Assembly: GCF_024204645.1 (NCBI RefSeq) | Contig: NZ_CP100351.1 | Coordinates: forward strand, 2,878,001 to 2,942,000 | DNA length: 64,000 nucleotides | Direction: 5' to 3' | From: Desulfomicrobium sp. ZS1 | GTDB taxonomy: Bacteria; Desulfobacterota; Desulfovibrionia; Desulfovibrionales; Desulfomicrobiaceae | Shown: positions 15,966-24,011 of the stretch, piece after piece | How the letters are laid out: each line of letters begins with the position of its first letter | Position numbering within the stretch: the stretch's first letter is position 1 | Made by a program: the position numbers and the translations under genes | Notes under the pieces: generated by a model | What the model was told of the DNA's origin: nothing | What the model saw: only the letters and a program-made list of their open reading frames with translations | Database searches by the model: none

Positions 15966-16077
15966 TGAAACTCCTTGGAAAGGCAAGGCAGGGCAAAACC
16001 AAGGCAGAACCATGGAAACCCGCAAGCGCTCATACTGATTCGCAACTCACTAAAATATATTTGTAAAAATCTTATCC

Positions 16078-16204
16078 GCAGGGGCGAAAAATTTTTCGCC
16101 CCTACCGCGTCATTCCCGCTGCCTTTATCGTTGCCCCTGTCGCTGCCTCTGGCGTTGCCTCTGTCGCTGCCTTTATCGTTGCCTTTCTCGCTGCCTTCAT
16201 CCCC
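16078..16204. repeat. Solo palindrome plus 12-bp tandem array
   Basis: GGGGCGAAAAATTTTTCGCC with its flanks (16081-16104) repeats the palindrome of the 10.6-kb element. It is followed by seven units of the GCCTCTGTCGCT family (16113-16200) that reach the stop codon of the beta-barrel gene at 16205. Confidence 0.75.
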
Positions 16205-17374
16205 TCACCAAACCCCCGGCCATGCCACCGTCACGCCCAGATACACGCGGTTGCGGTCCGTCACCTCTTCCGCCTCGATGTCGTCTTCGTGGGTGAACTG
16301 GTAGCCGCCGTCGAGGGTGATGTCCTCGGCCAGGCGATAGCGCAGGGTCGGGCCGAGGCTGTAGGTCTGCGTGTTCTCGTCCTGCACCAGGCCTGCGGTC
16401 TTGGACATGTACCAGGCCAGCTGCAGCCCGAGATAAAGGCGTTCGGTCATGTTGCGTCCGAAAGAGGCCCGCAGGCGGTCGCGGGTGATGAGTTCGCCGT
16501 AGGTCGAGGGCGACTCGGACCTGTCGGCGCTTAACGTCAGTCTCCAGATTTCGTCCGTCCACGTGCCCGAGACCGAACCCGAGAACGTCATCTGACTGTC
16601 GTCCATGCTCTGGCCCCAGTCAAAATCCACGTCCGATTCGGTCTGGCTGACTCCGCCCAGGACCTGGAATTCCAGGGTCTCGGAGGCTTTCCAGGCGAAA
16701 CCGGCCAGGGCGGAGAGGACCATCTGCTCCGTCTCGCCGTCGACGCGGTCGAAGCGGTAGTTCTGGGCCCCGGCCTGGCCGATGATCCGCCACAGGCCGT
16801 CGCCCACGGCGTGGCTCCAGGTCGTGGTCAGGCCCGTGGACAAATAGTCGGTGTAGCCCGTGGATTCGTACTGCATAATCCCCGCGCTGCCCTCCACGGA
16901 CACGTCGTCGCGCTCGCTCACGCGCAGGGTCAGGCCCGGGGTGGCGGTGTAGTGATTGCGCGCCGCCTTCTCCGTGGTGATGCCCGATTCGTCAAACTCG
17001 CTCTCGACGCTGTGGTCGCGGACCCATTTCGCGCCAAGGCGCAGCTGCAACCGCTCGCTGACACCGTGGGAGACGTCGGCCCCGAGCTGCGCGTTTTCAC
17101 GGCTGTAGTCGTCGTGCTCGGCGTACTGATAGGCGTCCAGGCGTCCCTGCAGCCCCAGACGCGTCACCTCGGAGCCCCCTTCGACCTTGAAGGACGGAGA
17201 GAGCTGAAATTCCAGGTCCGAGTCGCCCTTGCCAAGGGTGCTGTCGTCAAAGGCCGTGCGCGCCCCCACGGATGGCGTGACCACGGTTTCGCACACGCCG
17301 CTTTTCGCGGCCGGGCCAAGGATGAGAATGCCGGCCAGAAACACGGCGGCAAGACGTTTGATGCAGAGCGTCAT
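16205..17374 (-). CDS. Outer-membrane beta-barrel protein of the exopolysaccharide/exosortase locus
   Basis: This 389-residue protein has a signal peptide (RLAAVFLAGILILGPAAKSG). The rest alternates polar and hydrophobic residues in strands such as LQLRLGAKWV, TATPGLTLRV and LYLGLQLAWYMS. It ends VYLGVTVAWPGVW with a terminal aromatic, as expected for insertion by BamA. It corresponds to the barrel-type outer-membrane protein (TIGR03016-like/BBP2) that accompanies Wza and Wzz in these loci, probably part of the export path. It starts 8 bases after the wza-like gene, the only repeat-free junction of this gene run. Confidence 0.85.
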   Translation of the reverse strand: MTLCIKRLAAVFLAGILILGPAAKSGVCETVVTPSVGARTAFDDSTLGKGDSDLEFQLSPSFKVEGGSEVTRLGLQGRLDAYQYAEHDDYSRENAQLGADVSHGVSERLQLRLGAKWVRDHSVESEFDESGITTEKAARNHYTATPGLTLRVSERDDVSVEGSAGIMQYESTGYTDYLSTGLTTTWSHAVGDGLWRIIGQAGAQNYRFDRVDGETEQMVLSALAGFAWKASETLEFQVLGGVSQTESDVDFDWGQSMDDSQMTFSGSVSGTWTDEIWRLTLSADRSESPSTYGELITRDRLRASFGRNMTERLYLGLQLAWYMSKTAGLVQDENTQTYSLGPTLRYRLAEDITLDGGYQFTHEDDIEAEEVTDRNRVYLGVTVAWPGVW

Positions 17375-17382
17375 GAGAGCGG

Positions 17383-17937
17383 TCAGGGGACGATGACGAT
17401 GTCGCCGGGTACGAGCAGGACGTTCTGCTCCAGACTCTTGCCGCCCGCGATGTGGTCGTAGTCAAAGGGAAGATAGCTCTGCGCGCCCGCCGCGTCCGTA
17501 CGCACGACACGCACCGAACCGGTCGAGGCGTACGGCGTCATGCCCCCGGCCATGGCCAGGGCCTGCAGCACGGACATGGGCCCATCCATGGGAAACACGC
17601 CGGGTTTTTGCACCTTGCCGACCACGGAGACCTTGGGGCTGCGCGACTCGATGAGCATCACGGTCACGGGCGCACCGTGGATGTATTCGCCGATCCTGGT
17701 CTCAAGCTCCGCCCGCAGATCCTCGACGCTGACCCCGGCGGCCTGCATGTCCCCGACCAGGGGAAAGGAAATCTTGCCGTCCGGACGCACCAGCACCTTG
17801 CGCGCCAGGCTCTCGTCGCCCCACACGGAAATTTCAAGCACATCCCCGCTGCCCAGGGGAAAGGTCGGGCTCTGACCGGCATGGGCGGCGGCGCAAAGCA
17901 GGAAAAAAAGAATCGATGTCCGCATGAAAAAACTCAT
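17383..17937 (-). CDS. Wza-like polysaccharide export protein
   Basis: This 184-residue periplasmic or outer-membrane export protein has a signal peptide (TSILFFLLCAAAHA). It then has the polysaccharide biosynthesis/export domain (FPLGSGDVLEISVWGDESL, VRPDGKISFPLVGDMQAAG) and one SLBB domain (SVVGKVQKPGVFPMDGPMSV). The signal peptide has no lipobox cysteine, unlike Wza of E. coli, and the protein is short, as in exosortase-linked loci. GGAG five bases before the ATG supports the start. It heads the run wza, barrel, wzz, kinase, ATPase. No convincing promoter was found upstream. Confidence 0.92.
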   Translation of the reverse strand: MSFFMRTSILFFLLCAAAHAGQSPTFPLGSGDVLEISVWGDESLARKVLVRPDGKISFPLVGDMQAAGVSVEDLRAELETRIGEYIHGAPVTVMLIESRSPKVSVVGKVQKPGVFPMDGPMSVLQALAMAGGMTPYASTGSVRVVRTDAAGAQSYLPFDYDHIAGGKSLEQNVLLVPGDIVIVP

Positions 17938-18099
17938 AACTGCTCCATTAAATTCAGAAAATTAATCGCTCATTTCAATCCGGCCAATCTGGCCGGGATG
18001 CAGGACCATGAAAAGAATCAGGGCGCGCGGAAACGTGGGGCGGGACAGGCATGCCTTTCCGGGACAGCGGGAATGCGCCCAAGCCATTTCAGACGGCCG

Positions 18100-18555
18100 T
18101 CAGCAACTGATTTCAGCCAGTGACCCCAGGGGATTTCTGAAGACCGCGCCGATTATCACCCCGGCCTCGTCCAGCGCCTTGCGACAGGCGGTGCAGGCCA
18201 TGTGCAAAGGTTTTCCCTGATCCGAAAACTGGAAGAGAACCTCGAATTCACGGCCCTCCATGAAACTCTCGGGTTCGGTCGAATTCAGGCGCAAACCGAT
18301 GCCTGTGGTCGAGATGTCGCGCAGCTGCGCCACCCGATACCGCCCCTTGCGCCCGTCCGGGTCCAGCGTGTGGACAACGGCAAAGCCGGACAGAAGCTGC
18401 CGGGTCGCTCTGCGCCGGTCCTGCGCGCTGTCATCGGCAACGGTCTGCAAAGGGGCGCCCGGGGCAGCCATGGCCTCGCCGCCGGACCCGTCCTGGTCTC
18501 GCAAATAGCGGTCAAGGTCGGTGTTCAGCCAGAGGAGGGGACGTTTTTGTGTCAT
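18100..18555 (-). CDS. PilZ-domain protein, likely c-di-GMP receptor of the exopolysaccharide regulon
   Basis: This 151-residue protein carries a PilZ domain in its C-terminal two thirds. The two c-di-GMP-binding signatures are RRATRQ (R-x-x-x-R) and LRDISTTGIGLRL (D-x-S-x-x-G). Residues before it (RPLLWLNTDLDRYLRDQDG) are unrecognised. The ATG at 18555 has GGGAG upstream. A sigma-54-like element lies 32 bases further up and two GTCC-N9-GGAC boxes lie beyond it, so it is a candidate member of the exosortase regulon, linking c-di-GMP to exopolysaccharide output. Confidence 0.88.
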   Translation of the reverse strand: MTQKRPLLWLNTDLDRYLRDQDGSGGEAMAAPGAPLQTVADDSAQDRRRATRQLLSGFAVVHTLDPDGRKGRYRVAQLRDISTTGIGLRLNSTEPESFMEGREFEVLFQFSDQGKPLHMACTACRKALDEAGVIIGAVFRNPLGSLAEISC

Positions 18556-18586
18556 GGAAACTCCCATGCAAATTTTCGCAATCATA

Positions 18587-18602
18587 TGAAAGAATTGTGC
18601 CA
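18587..18602 (-). promoter_or_regulatory. Sigma-54-like -24/-12 element upstream of the PilZ gene
   Basis: On the minus strand this is TGGCAC-AATTC-TTTCA. The -24 half is consensus; the -12 half has TTTCA in place of TTGCA, the same deviation as at 4622-4637. Confidence 0.5.
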
Positions 18603-18681
18603 TTTACAATTTAGCAGGCCATTTTCCTGACATCCGCCCACAGCGGGAGGTTTCACGCCGTCCGCCCCCTCCCCCGATCCA

Positions 18682-18749
18682 GTCCGACGAAACAGGACTG
18701 CCGCAACGCCGCCCAGATAAAGCGCCACTTATGTCCGATCGAGTCGGAC
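18682..18749. promoter_or_regulatory. Two GTCC-N9-GGAC palindromes between the PilZ gene and the sigma-54 activator
   Basis: Exact boxes lie at 18682-18698 (AGTCC...GGACT when extended) and 18733-18749. They are 80 to 150 bases upstream of the PilZ -24 element and about 250 bases upstream of the activator gene, so either or both could be controlled. The rest of the gap from 18750 to 19000 is AT-rich with no recognised feature. Confidence 0.6.
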
Positions 18750-19000
18750 TTTCATCATCTCAAGAAGTTATAAAACATTCATGACAGAACAGTTATCGCA
18801 TCAATACATACTTCACATTCATTATTGTTTCGTGTAGTCGCCCCTTTTTAGGGATACAATGCAAAACTTCAATCGTCATACATTAGCGTCATACATCAAC
18901 ACGAACACCTTTAAGAAAAAAACAACGTCTTACATTGGCGTCATACATTTCGGACTGTTTCGATCTGCATGACAGGCATCTTCCAGAGGCTAAACGAATT

Positions 19001-20659
19001 ATGGGATCAGTACTTATCATTCATGAACGCAGTGATATTTGTCACCTGCTGAGTCCGGCCATCGAGAGCCATGGACATGAATGCTTTTCCCTTGCCTCCT
19101 GTGTCGATGCCGCCCATGTCCTTAAAAGCAACGCATTCGACATTGTCATCCTTGATATCGACATCACGGAAAAACCCGGCGAAGCCATAGCAGCGCTGGC
19201 CAAATCCGAGTGCAGGCCGCACATCCTGATCATCACAAACGGCTGCAATCCAGTGATCCTGGAAGAGGCCATCCGCGCCGGAGCATGGGACGTCATCTGC
19301 GCACCGTTCACGCAGGATGAACTCGGCCAGGCCATCAACCGCTGCCTGCATCACCGCCGCGCCAGAATGGGAGTAAAAAGCCATGGCGACATCAAGCGCG
19401 ATGCCATCATCGGGACCAGCCCGTGCCTGGAGCATTGCCTGGACCACATCGCCACCGCAGCGCACAGCAACGTCAACATCCTCATCCTGGGCGAGACCGG
19501 AACCGGCAAGGAACTCTTCGCCAACGCCATCCACGAAAACAGCACACGGGCGACGAACAGCTTCATCGTCGTGGACTGCACCAATATCCCGAGGACCCTG
19601 GCCGAGAGCCTGCTCTTCGGCCACGAGCGCGGCTCGTTCACCGGGGCTGCCGAATCGCGGGACGGCCTCTTCCGCCAGGCCGACGGGGGGACCATTTTCC
19701 TGGACGAGATCGGAGATCTGGATCTTGACGTGCAGAAATCCCTGCTGCGGGTCCTGCAGGAACGCCGCTTCCGCCCCTTGAGCTCCAAAAAGGAGGTCGC
19801 CAGCAATTTCAGGCTGGTCGCGGCCACCAACCGCAACCTTGAAGACATGGTCAAGCGGGGCGAGTTCCGCAAGGATCTTTATCATCGACTGTGTACCAAC
19901 GTGATCCAACTTCCGCCCCTGCGCGAACGAAAAGAAGACATCCTGCCCATCGCAAGCTACCATGCGCGGCAGATTTGCGCCGAACTCGGCTGCGAGGAAA
20001 AAGAGATCTCCTACGAGCTGCACCACGCCCTGACCCTGTACGACTGGCCCGGCAATGTGCGAGAGTTGATCAACGTCCTGCACGCCACGGCGCAGAACGG
20101 CACGGGCGAATGCAGGCTCTACCCCCAGCACCTGCCCGTGGACATCCGCACCAAGGTGATGCTCAAGCGCTCCGGCAGACCCCAGACCGGCGACTACCTC
20201 GTGGCCCCGGAAGCATGCGACTGCACCTCCGGCAACGGAAGCCGCCCCTGCCCGTTCCTGCCGCCCGCAGCCACTTTGGCTTGCCGGACACCGGGCTTTG
20301 CGAACACAAACCGGCAACCGCCCGCCGACAGCGGCCCCACAGCGTCGACAAAAGAGCGCCCGGCACCCGGCCTGCTTGCCGGCTCGCCCATGAATCACAA
20401 ACCCGGCAATGGCTTTGCCCACATCGAAGGCCCCTACATCGCCCTGCCCCTGGCCCCGGAAAACGCCATTGATTCGCAACTGCTCCCTTTGCGCACAGTC
20501 CGTGAACTGGCCATGCAGGAAGTGGAGGCCGCCTACTTGAAACGTCTGGTGGCCAGCAGCCAAGGCAACTTCCAACGTGCCCTGGCCATCTCCGGCCTCT
20601 CCCGCGCCCGCCTCTACGACCTGCTCAGCAAGCACACCATGAGCATCAGCGGGAGCTGA
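19001..20659 (+). CDS. Sigma-54-dependent activator with degenerate receiver (PrsR-like)
   Basis: This 552-residue enhancer-binding protein has an N-terminal response-regulator receiver, an AAA+ domain with Walker A GETGTGKE (near residue 165), the sigma-54 contact loop GSFTGA (near 211) and Walker B TIFLDEIGDL, and a Fis-type helix-turn-helix at the end (NFQRALAISGLSRARLYDLL). The receiver keeps an Asp (VILDIDI), but the acidic pair reads HE instead of DD and the invariant Lys before PF is Ala (ICAPFTQDEL). A Pro-rich linker of about 120 residues precedes the HTH. It sits in the exosortase locus and probably binds the GTCC-N9-GGAC boxes. The ATG at 19001 is chosen over an upstream TTG. Confidence 0.9.
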   Translation: MGSVLIIHERSDICHLLSPAIESHGHECFSLASCVDAAHVLKSNAFDIVILDIDITEKPGEAIAALAKSECRPHILIITNGCNPVILEEAIRAGAWDVICAPFTQDELGQAINRCLHHRRARMGVKSHGDIKRDAIIGTSPCLEHCLDHIATAAHSNVNILILGETGTGKELFANAIHENSTRATNSFIVVDCTNIPRTLAESLLFGHERGSFTGAAESRDGLFRQADGGTIFLDEIGDLDLDVQKSLLRVLQERRFRPLSSKKEVASNFRLVAATNRNLEDMVKRGEFRKDLYHRLCTNVIQLPPLRERKEDILPIASYHARQICAELGCEEKEISYELHHALTLYDWPGNVRELINVLHATAQNGTGECRLYPQHLPVDIRTKVMLKRSGRPQTGDYLVAPEACDCTSGNGSRPCPFLPPAATLACRTPGFANTNRQPPADSGPTASTKERPAPGLLAGSPMNHKPGNGFAHIEGPYIALPLAPENAIDSQLLPLRTVRELAMQEVEAAYLKRLVASSQGNFQRALAISGLSRARLYDLLSKHTMSISGS

Positions 20660-20660
20660 T

Positions 20661-20765
20661 TGGGTGATTGGTGAATAGTGAGCAGTGAATGGACAAAGGC
20701 AGGATGACTGACGGCATGTGAGCTATTCTTCCCATTCACCAATCACCATTCACCAATCACTCTCA
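20661..20765. repeat. Heptamer inverted-repeat element
   Basis: GATTGGGTGATTGGTGAATA and onward (20661-20692) is mirrored by CCCATTCACCAATCACCATT and onward (20731-20760), with about 40 bases between. It starts directly after the activator stop codon and ends at the next promoter. It is a twin of the element at 14136-14232. Confidence 0.75.
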
Positions 20766-20770
20766 TCCCA

Positions 20771-20786
20771 TGGTTCACTTCTTGCT
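20771..20786 (+). promoter_or_regulatory. Sigma-54 -24/-12 element upstream of the second VPLPA-CTERM gene
   Basis: TGGTTC-ACTTC-TTGCT has GG and GC ten bases apart and lies about 105 bases before the start codon. A one-mismatch GTCC-N9-AGAC box lies at 20811-20827, downstream rather than upstream of it, which weakens the assignment. Confidence 0.5.
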
Positions 20787-20889
20787 AAAACAGCCCGAAA
20801 TAATTGATTTGTCCTACCAAATCAGACAACTGCAATTCATGCACGCGGTGCACTGCCTTGAAGGTCGGAAACCACAGATAAGGAAACGT

Positions 20890-21537
20890 ATGCAGATCAA
20901 GATGAAGGGACTTGTGCTGGCGGTGGTATTGCTTTTGTGCGCCGGGAATGCGTGGGCGTCGCTCGTAAATATTAACTATGGGAAAGTATATAACTATACA
21001 TTGCAAAATTGGGACTCTATCTCAACAACACAATTTTCGATAAATTTCGGCGATTTCAGCTCATACGGATTTTGCATTGATCCAATCACAGAAATTTCAA
21101 AAAATAATTACTCATATACATTAACAGATTTGAATGAAGATTATTTTTCTGCAGCATATCTCATGCATACATTCGCAGAAAATCAATACGATATTAATAC
21201 TCGAAAAGAAACTGTAGGCCTTCAAGCAGCCATTTGGAGCTCTGTCGACAACAACAGTAATTACGAGCCATTATTCAATTATCTACGACAAAAAGATTAT
21301 TATGAATATTACATCGATAATGTACCATCATCATTTTCTGAAGAACTTCAGAATATATTAAAAAATGAATACAAAATATTAATCCCCTATTTAACCAGCA
21401 TTGATGGCAGTGAAATCTTTAAACAAGCACTTATAGTAAAATACCCTTCCTCCTCCGTCCCCCTCCCCGGCGCGGCCATTCTGTTGGGTTCCGGATTGAT
21501 CGGGCTGGTCGGGCTGCGGCGTCGGCAGATTCGCTGA
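20890..21537 (+). CDS. VPLPA-CTERM (exosortase-sorted) secreted protein
   Basis: This 215-residue exported protein has a signal peptide (LVLAVVLLLCAGNAWA), an unrecognised middle rich in Asn, Tyr and Ser, and the sorting tag SVPLPGAAILLGSGLIG followed by LVGLRRRQIR. The tag is nearly identical to that of the protein at 4.0 kb, although the middles share nothing obvious. From about 20980 to 21450 the gene is strikingly AT-rich, while signal and tag are GC-rich, suggesting a foreign passenger between native export and sorting ends. AAGGA precedes the ATG at 20890; upstream codons overlap the promoter. Confidence 0.88.
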   Translation: MQIKMKGLVLAVVLLLCAGNAWASLVNINYGKVYNYTLQNWDSISTTQFSINFGDFSSYGFCIDPITEISKNNYSYTLTDLNEDYFSAAYLMHTFAENQYDINTRKETVGLQAAIWSSVDNNSNYEPLFNYLRQKDYYEYYIDNVPSSFSEELQNILKNEYKILIPYLTSIDGSEIFKQALIVKYPSSSVPLPGAAILLGSGLIGLVGLRRRQIR

Positions 21538-21561
21538 CGGCGTCCCGGCATCCTGCAAAAG

Positions 21562-21598
21562 CAAACGGCCATCCGTGTCTAGGCGGATGGCCGTTTTT
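21562..21598 (+). terminator. Rho-independent terminator, probably bidirectional
   Basis: AAACGGCCATCCG pairs with CGGATGGCCGTTT around a short loop and is followed by a T-run. It separates the convergent VPLPA-CTERM and DUF882 genes. Confidence 0.9.
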
Positions 21599-21630
21599 CG
21601 TTGTGAGGTGAACGTGAACGTGCGCTGTCC

Positions 21631-22185
21631 TTACCAGCTCCGCACCGCTCCTGTATCGACGTGCACGAATTTGTCCTGCGGGTAAAAGCCCACGCCGCCC
21701 CGGCGGGAGGCCTTGGCCGCATCGCGCAGGTCATGCAGCGAGACGCCCGTGATGCGGATGTCCAGCGCCTTGCCTTCCATGTGCAGGCTCCGTTTGGCGA
21801 CCCCGCCCCTGCTTTTCTGGCGCAGTTTCGTGTTTGTAGCCGGGCAGCGGTAGCCGGAAATGACCTGGAACGGGGCATCGCTGCCAAGGGTCTGTTTGAG
21901 CCTGTACAGGTAGTCAAAAAGCTTCGGGTCCATGCGGCAGACCTGGTCGGAATAATGGTCGCGCAGGAGATGGTTGAGTTTTTTGAGCGCCTCGGGAACA
22001 TACTTGTCCCCCACTGCATAAATGATGCGCAGCTTTTCGCGTGTGTGCGTGTGCTCGAAGGCCAGGCTGCGCGCTCCGGTCTGGGATGGCAGGGCGGCCA
22101 GGGCCGCAGGGGCGGCGGAAAGCACTATGCCGGCGGCGGCCAGATTGGCCATGCGGCACAGGAAATGACGGCGTGAGTGGTTCAT
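21631..22185 (-). CDS. DUF882/YcbK-type M15 peptidase, Tat-exported
   Basis: This 184-residue protein is of the DUF882 family, related to D-Ala-D-Ala carboxypeptidases of peptidase family M15; E. coli MepK/YcbK is a murein endopeptidase of this type. The N-terminus SRRHFLCRMANLAAAGIV is a twin-arginine signal. The catalytic zinc ligands are visible in ISGYRCPATN, SLHMEGKALDIRI and KFVHVDTG. The start follows the transpeptidase stop by 7 bases, so the two are an operon, a frequent pairing in which one enzyme makes and the other cuts 3-3 peptidoglycan cross-links. Confidence 0.9.
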   Translation of the reverse strand: MNHSRRHFLCRMANLAAAGIVLSAAPAALAALPSQTGARSLAFEHTHTREKLRIIYAVGDKYVPEALKKLNHLLRDHYSDQVCRMDPKLFDYLYRLKQTLGSDAPFQVISGYRCPATNTKLRQKSRGGVAKRSLHMEGKALDIRITGVSLHDLRDAAKASRRGGVGFYPQDKFVHVDTGAVRSW

Positions 22186-22192
22186 AATTTGG

Positions 22193-23824
22193 TCATTGGC
22201 TGGTTTGGACAGATCTGCGCAAGGCCCGATCAAGAAGTTTGTCCTGTCCGTAAATGTCTTGAAAAAAGTGGACGCGGCCACCGCTTTTGACCTGCACCGT
22301 GTTGTAAGCCAGCACGACCTGCAGGGGCTCCCGCAGACGGAGCGTGGTCGAAACGCCTGCGCTCATTGCTTCGCGGATGCGCTCTTCGCCCCAGACCTGA
22401 TCATGTTGCAGGACAAATTTCGCCAGCCCTACCGGGTCTTCCACTCGAATGCAACCATGACTCAAATCGCGCCGCTGCTTTTCAAAAAGATGCGTGGTTG
22501 GCGTATGATGCAAAAAGATGCTGTCTTTGTTGGGGAATATGAACTTGATGTCGCCTAGGGCATTCTTGGGGCCAGGCCGCTGACGAATCCGCATCTGCCC
22601 ACTGCGCACGGCTTCCAGATCATTCATGGACAAAGTCGTGATGATCTGGCCGTCGGCAGCGACCAATTCAAACCCCTGCCGCACGAAATAGCTCGGGTCG
22701 CGCAAAATTTTGGGCACGACCTCGGAGCGCGCGATGGACAGGGGGACGTTCCAGTAGGGGCTGAACTCGATGGACCGCATCCGCCCGTCAAAAAGCGGCG
22801 TGCGCGTATTGAGAGCGCTGCCGATGATAACCCGCATCGTCGTCTGAACCTGGACCGTACCATTCTGAATCTCGTAGGCCTCCAGGACGTGTTCCGGAAT
22901 ATTGACGGCTATCATGCGCGGCGCATGCAGGAGCGGCGTCCAGCGCAGCCTCTCCATGGACAGCTCGATCTGGCGCACGCGGCCGGATGGCGTGACCCCG
23001 AGTTGCGCATACGTCTTGCGGCCGATAACGCCATCCGGCTCCAGCCCGTGCCGGACCTGAAAATCCATGATGCCCTTCACGATATGGCCTTCATAGCGTT
23101 CGGTCATGACTGTTTCGCGCGGCAGGTCGCCAAGGGCGATGAGGCGCAGCACAACCAGCGGCATCCCGGCATAGGACTCCCCGATTTCCAGCTTGCCGTT
23201 CGGTAGCGGAGGCAGCGACGACTGCCACAACTGGCTGAAAACCGGATCCTCGGCAAGCTGGCGGTATTGAACCAGGGCCTCTCGCAAGCGGCCATAAAGC
23301 GGCACCTGCGGAGCGGCCTCGCGCACGGCCTCCCGCAGACGCTGTTCCTGCACCGCCCTTTGCAGGTGGGTAAGCGGATCAAACCTGTCGGGGGCAGGCG
23401 GGGTGAAATTCTCCTGGATCTGGCGCGGATCGATCTGCCCGAAATGCAGATCTCTGAAATAGCGGACCATCGCCTCCGTCAAATCCTGCTCAAGGCGCAT
23501 GATGACGCCCAAAGGCAGAGCCTCGGGGCCCTGCGACGCCTCCAGCGCCTGACCAAGGGCGGCTGCGCCGTATTTTCGCGGCGAAAGCCCTTCGGTGGCG
23601 GCATCCGCCAGGATAGCTACAGCCTCAAACGCCTCGCTGCCCGGCCTGTCATCCCTGAACCAGAGCAGGCTGTCGTCGGCAAAGGCCGTCGCCCAGAAAC
23701 CCGTCAAAAAAAACAGGCCCAGCAGCAAGGTAGACACAATACCCGGACGCGGCATTGCTTGAGTCTGAAGACGCGCAGGACAAGCACAGTTGTGACGGCT
23801 CAAATCGAATCTCTCCATATGCAC
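22193..23824 (-). CDS. L,D-transpeptidase, YcbB (LdtD) type
   Basis: This 543-residue periplasmic murein transpeptidase would form 3-3 cross-links. Motifs are a peptidoglycan-binding-like segment (FQVRHGLEPDGVIGRKTYAQL) and the YkuD catalytic box, with FLHHTPTTHLFEK leading to SHGCIRVEDP, where the Cys is the nucleophile. The signal peptide is the hydrophobic run TLLLGLFFLTGFWATAFA. The start is uncertain: 23824 gives 23 residues before the signal peptide, whereas ATG at 23755 gives a standard one. Neither has a clear ribosome site. It forms an operon with the DUF882 peptidase downstream. Confidence 0.92.
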   Translation of the reverse strand: MHMERFDLSRHNCACPARLQTQAMPRPGIVSTLLLGLFFLTGFWATAFADDSLLWFRDDRPGSEAFEAVAILADAATEGLSPRKYGAAALGQALEASQGPEALPLGVIMRLEQDLTEAMVRYFRDLHFGQIDPRQIQENFTPPAPDRFDPLTHLQRAVQEQRLREAVREAAPQVPLYGRLREALVQYRQLAEDPVFSQLWQSSLPPLPNGKLEIGESYAGMPLVVLRLIALGDLPRETVMTERYEGHIVKGIMDFQVRHGLEPDGVIGRKTYAQLGVTPSGRVRQIELSMERLRWTPLLHAPRMIAVNIPEHVLEAYEIQNGTVQVQTTMRVIIGSALNTRTPLFDGRMRSIEFSPYWNVPLSIARSEVVPKILRDPSYFVRQGFELVAADGQIITTLSMNDLEAVRSGQMRIRQRPGPKNALGDIKFIFPNKDSIFLHHTPTTHLFEKQRRDLSHGCIRVEDPVGLAKFVLQHDQVWGEERIREAMSAGVSTTLRLREPLQVVLAYNTVQVKSGGRVHFFQDIYGQDKLLDRALRRSVQTSQ

Positions 23825-23914
23825 GTGTAAAAATCAAATCCCTAAAAGACAAAAATCCATCCCACACCGCCATTGGAATCGAAAAAATATTCCGGCCACG
23901 AACGCGCAAATGCA

Positions 23915-23955
23915 AACGCCACTCATGTTCCTTCTGAAGAAACATGAGTGGCGTT
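23915..23955 (-). terminator. Perfect hairpin downstream of pal
   Basis: A 15-base perfect stem (23915-23929 with 23941-23955) with an 11-base loop starts 57 bases after the pal stop codon. There is no T-run directly after it, so it may stabilise the 3' end or terminate weakly. Confidence 0.55.
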
Positions 23956-24011
23956 ATAGTGCTCAGCGCTCAGTAGTTCAAGACGAAAGAAACAGGAACC
24001 CCGGTTCCGGC

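Noticed and set aside
14163-15968. Plus-strand open frame of 601 codons opposite wzz
   Set aside because: Same shadow pattern. It starts in the heptamer repeat and has no signal, domain or ribosome site.
17938-17985. Sigma-54 promoter for the wza-like gene
   Set aside because: Only CGGATT-GAAAT-GAGCG can be aligned on the minus strand. GG and GC spacing fits, but the flanking bases do not, and no GTCC-N9-GGAC box lies nearby.
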